Of a DNA stretch of 64,000 nt, positions 62,766 through 64,000 are shown in pieces. The stretch comes from RYN-111 sp963760125. GTDB lineage: Bacteria > Actinomycetota > Actinomycetes > Mycobacteriales > SCTD01. The position numbers and the translations under genes were made by a program. The DNA is taken from assembly GCA_963760125.1 (NCBI GenBank), contig CAVXBV010000014.1:62001-126000 (forward strand), read 5' to 3'. The notes under the pieces were generated by a model that saw only the letters and a program-made list of their open reading frames with translations, did not search any database and had not been told where the DNA came from. Position 1 is the stretch's first letter, and each line of letters begins with the position of its first letter.

Positions 62766-63526
62766 GGCTCGCCGTCTGCTCCTCCAAGGGCGGGGTCGGC
62801 AAGACCTCGACCGCTGCCAACCTTGCCGCCGCGCTCGCCCAGACCGGACGGGTGCTGGCCGTCGATGCCGATCCGCAGGACTCGCTCGGGCGCGCCTTCG
62901 GCGTCGTGGCCAAGAGCCGCGAGGACTCCCTCGCGGGTCTGCTGGAGAGCCCCGACGCCGACCCGTCCGCGGTCGTGCGGCGCGAGGTGGCCCCCGGACT
63001 GGACCTGCTGCCCGCGCACCCGTCGCTCGAGCAGGTCGGGATCACCCTGGCCACCCAGGGCGGCATCGTCACCGGCATCCGGCGCGTCCTGCGGCCGCTG
63101 CTGGCGGAGTACGACCACGTCGTCATCGACACGCACGGCGACCTCGGCAACCTCACGCTGTCCGCGGTGTGCGCCGCGGACGCGGTGCTCACAGTGTTCA
63201 CCAGCGACCCCGGCTCGGCCCTCGGCGCCGCCCGCGTCACCGCCTTCCTGGAGCAGCACCGCAGGTTCGAGAACACGTCCGCCCAGCTCATCGGCGTCGC
63301 CTGCTCCCTGTGGGACAAGGACGGCAAGGCGGCCCGCGAGGTCGTCGGCGCGCTGGAGGGCACCGACCTCCCCCTGCTGCCGACCCGCATCCCGATGTCG
63401 CGGCGGGTCCCGTCGGCCACCCTCGCCAAGCGGCCGGTCGTGCTCTCCGCGCCCTCGTCCTCCGTCGCGAAGGCCTACCAGTCCCTCGCGCAAGACGTCC
63501 TCGCCGCGTACGCCGCCCACTCCTGA
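62762..63526 (+). CDS. ParA/MinD-family ATPase
   Basis: 254 residues. Deviant Walker A SSKGGVGKTSTAANLAAALA at the N-terminus, A' motif VLAVDADPQDSLGRAFG, Walker B YDHVVIDTHGDLGNLTLSAV. A partition- or positioning-type ATPase. No ParB or parS is seen in the window, so it is probably an orphan ParA with another cargo. Coupled to the membrane protein upstream and likely to the small gene downstream. Confidence 0.9.
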   Translation: MRLAVCSSKGGVGKTSTAANLAAALAQTGRVLAVDADPQDSLGRAFGVVAKSREDSLAGLLESPDADPSAVVRREVAPGLDLLPAHPSLEQVGITLATQGGIVTGIRRVLRPLLAEYDHVVIDTHGDLGNLTLSAVCAADAVLTVFTSDPGSALGAARVTAFLEQHRRFENTSAQLIGVACSLWDKDGKAAREVVGALEGTDLPLLPTRIPMSRRVPSATLAKRPVVLSAPSSSVAKAYQSLAQDVLAAYAAHS

Positions 63527-63553
63527 CAGACCCGTCGCTGAAGGACCTCCGCC

Positions 63554-63799
63554 ATGCCGAAGCACGACCTGTCCGCCGACCTGCTGGCCGACCTCACCGC
63601 CGAGCCGGTGACCACGCCCGCCACGCCCGTGACCGAGCCGGTGGCAGCACCACGCGCACTGGCCGACCTGACCCCCGCGGTCTCCCTGCAGTGGACGCCG
63701 CTGCGCTGGGCGCGCCCGCACGTCGGTCTCGCCAAGGGCGGTACCGGCAAGGCGCTGCGGGTCGGCCCGCTGACCGTCGAGATCGCCGTCAAGGACTAG
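63554..63799 (+). CDS. Hypothetical protein downstream of ParA-like gene
   Basis: 81 residues (MPKHDLSADLLADLTAEPVT ... VSLQWTPLRWARPHVGLAKG, VGPLTVEIAVKD). AAGGACCTCC lies just upstream of the ATG. No family recognised. The position suggests a ParA partner, but it is not ParB-like. Bases 63800-63944 hold no gene I can support. Confidence 0.65.
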   Translation: MPKHDLSADLLADLTAEPVTTPATPVTEPVAAPRALADLTPAVSLQWTPLRWARPHVGLAKGGTGKALRVGPLTVEIAVKD

Positions 63800-63944
63800 T
63801 CCCAGCCCCGGGCGCTGGTGGCCGGGATCCGCGCCTCTCCGTCGCGTGCGGATGGCCAGTTGGTGTCGTGACATGCGCGTGTCCGTGACACCAGGCCGCC
63901 ACCGGGCCCTCTCCCGCCGAGCCTGCCCCGGTGCGCGCCACTTC

Positions 63945-64000
63945 TCAGGAGCCGCGGACGTCCAGACCGAGCGCCGAGGCGACGAGCACCGCCTGCTCGA
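63945..64000 (-). CDS. C-terminal tail of a gene beyond the right edge
   Basis: An open frame enters from the right edge and ends ...EQAVLVASALGLDVRGS at a TGA (63945-63947). Sixteen of 17 third codon positions are G or C, supporting coding. Too short to identify. Confidence 0.45.
   Translation of the reverse strand, partial: EQAVLVASALGLDVRGS

Noticed and set aside
62762..63526. Chromosomal parABS locus near an origin
   Set aside because: The ParA-like ATPase has no ParB, no GTTTCACGTGAAAC-type parS and no dnaA/rpmH neighbours, so an origin-linked partition locus is not supported.

Overview
The window is a single contiguous piece of a very GC-rich (roughly 70% or more) actinobacterial chromosome. 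Three things point to Actinomycetota: the codon bias, the gene order (ruvC-ruvA-ruvB / secD-secF-apt-relA, and hisS-aspS / rarA / alaS-ruvX-mltG-aroE-aroC-aroK), and a phosphatidylinositol-mannoside operon (pgsA, patA-like, pimA). No rRNA, tRNA, CRISPR array, prophage or insertion sequence was found. The genus cannot be named from the sequence alone.

Layout. 1-847: start of a DUF222/HNH-type protein that runs off the left edge. 1042-2700: aroK and aroC. 2719-17379: a large type IV pilus (T4P) locus, all on the minus strand. In transcription order it holds pilB, pilT, pilC, three pilin cassettes (pilA3, pilA2, pilA1), three pilin-like minor components, pilD, pilM, pilN, pilO and a PilP/GspC-like protein. 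17413-18068: a type II toxin-antitoxin pair. 18100-20825: a small Pro/Ala-rich protein, a Ras-like GTPase, a DUF4388 (PATAN) protein and a roadblock/LC7 protein, probably a regulatory module for the pili. 20911-28587: Uma2-family protein, aroE, mltG, ruvX, alaS, two small membrane proteins and rarA. 28721-31709: a secreted BNR-repeat protein with a sortase-like C-terminus, and a GNAT acetyltransferase. 31831-43000: aspS, hisS, a metallo-beta-lactamase, a cyclophilin, a DUF805 protein, relA, apt, secF and secD. 43104-45280: ruvCAB behind a LexA box. 45400-53271: a membrane protein, yebC, pdxT, pdxS, a DUF3048 lipoprotein and the PIM operon. 53358-62354: an EF-G-like GTPase, a trp-associated membrane protein, trpE, hisI, a heterodimeric ABC exporter and hisF. 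62442-64000: a small membrane protein, a ParA-like ATPase, a hypothetical protein and a gene tail.

The outstanding feature is the pilin array at about 10651-12700. It holds three successive copies of the same unit: a GEMM-I (cyclic di-GMP-I) riboswitch aptamer, then a type IV pilin gene, then an intrinsic-terminator-like hairpin. Two of the three leaders carry a small hairpin over the Shine-Dalgarno sequence. Together with the GTPase/roadblock/PATAN module upstream of pilB, this suggests that c-di-GMP and a polarity-type GTPase control pilus production and pilus use respectively.

Sequence quality caveat. Many unmistakable genes are broken by one- or two-base indels. The breaks are densest in the pilus locus and occur at isolated points elsewhere (aroE, mltG, rarA, secF, ruvA, pdxT, the EF-G-like gene and others). 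Essential genes are affected, so most of these are probably consensus errors rather than mutations. I give each such gene its full span and state where the frame changes.
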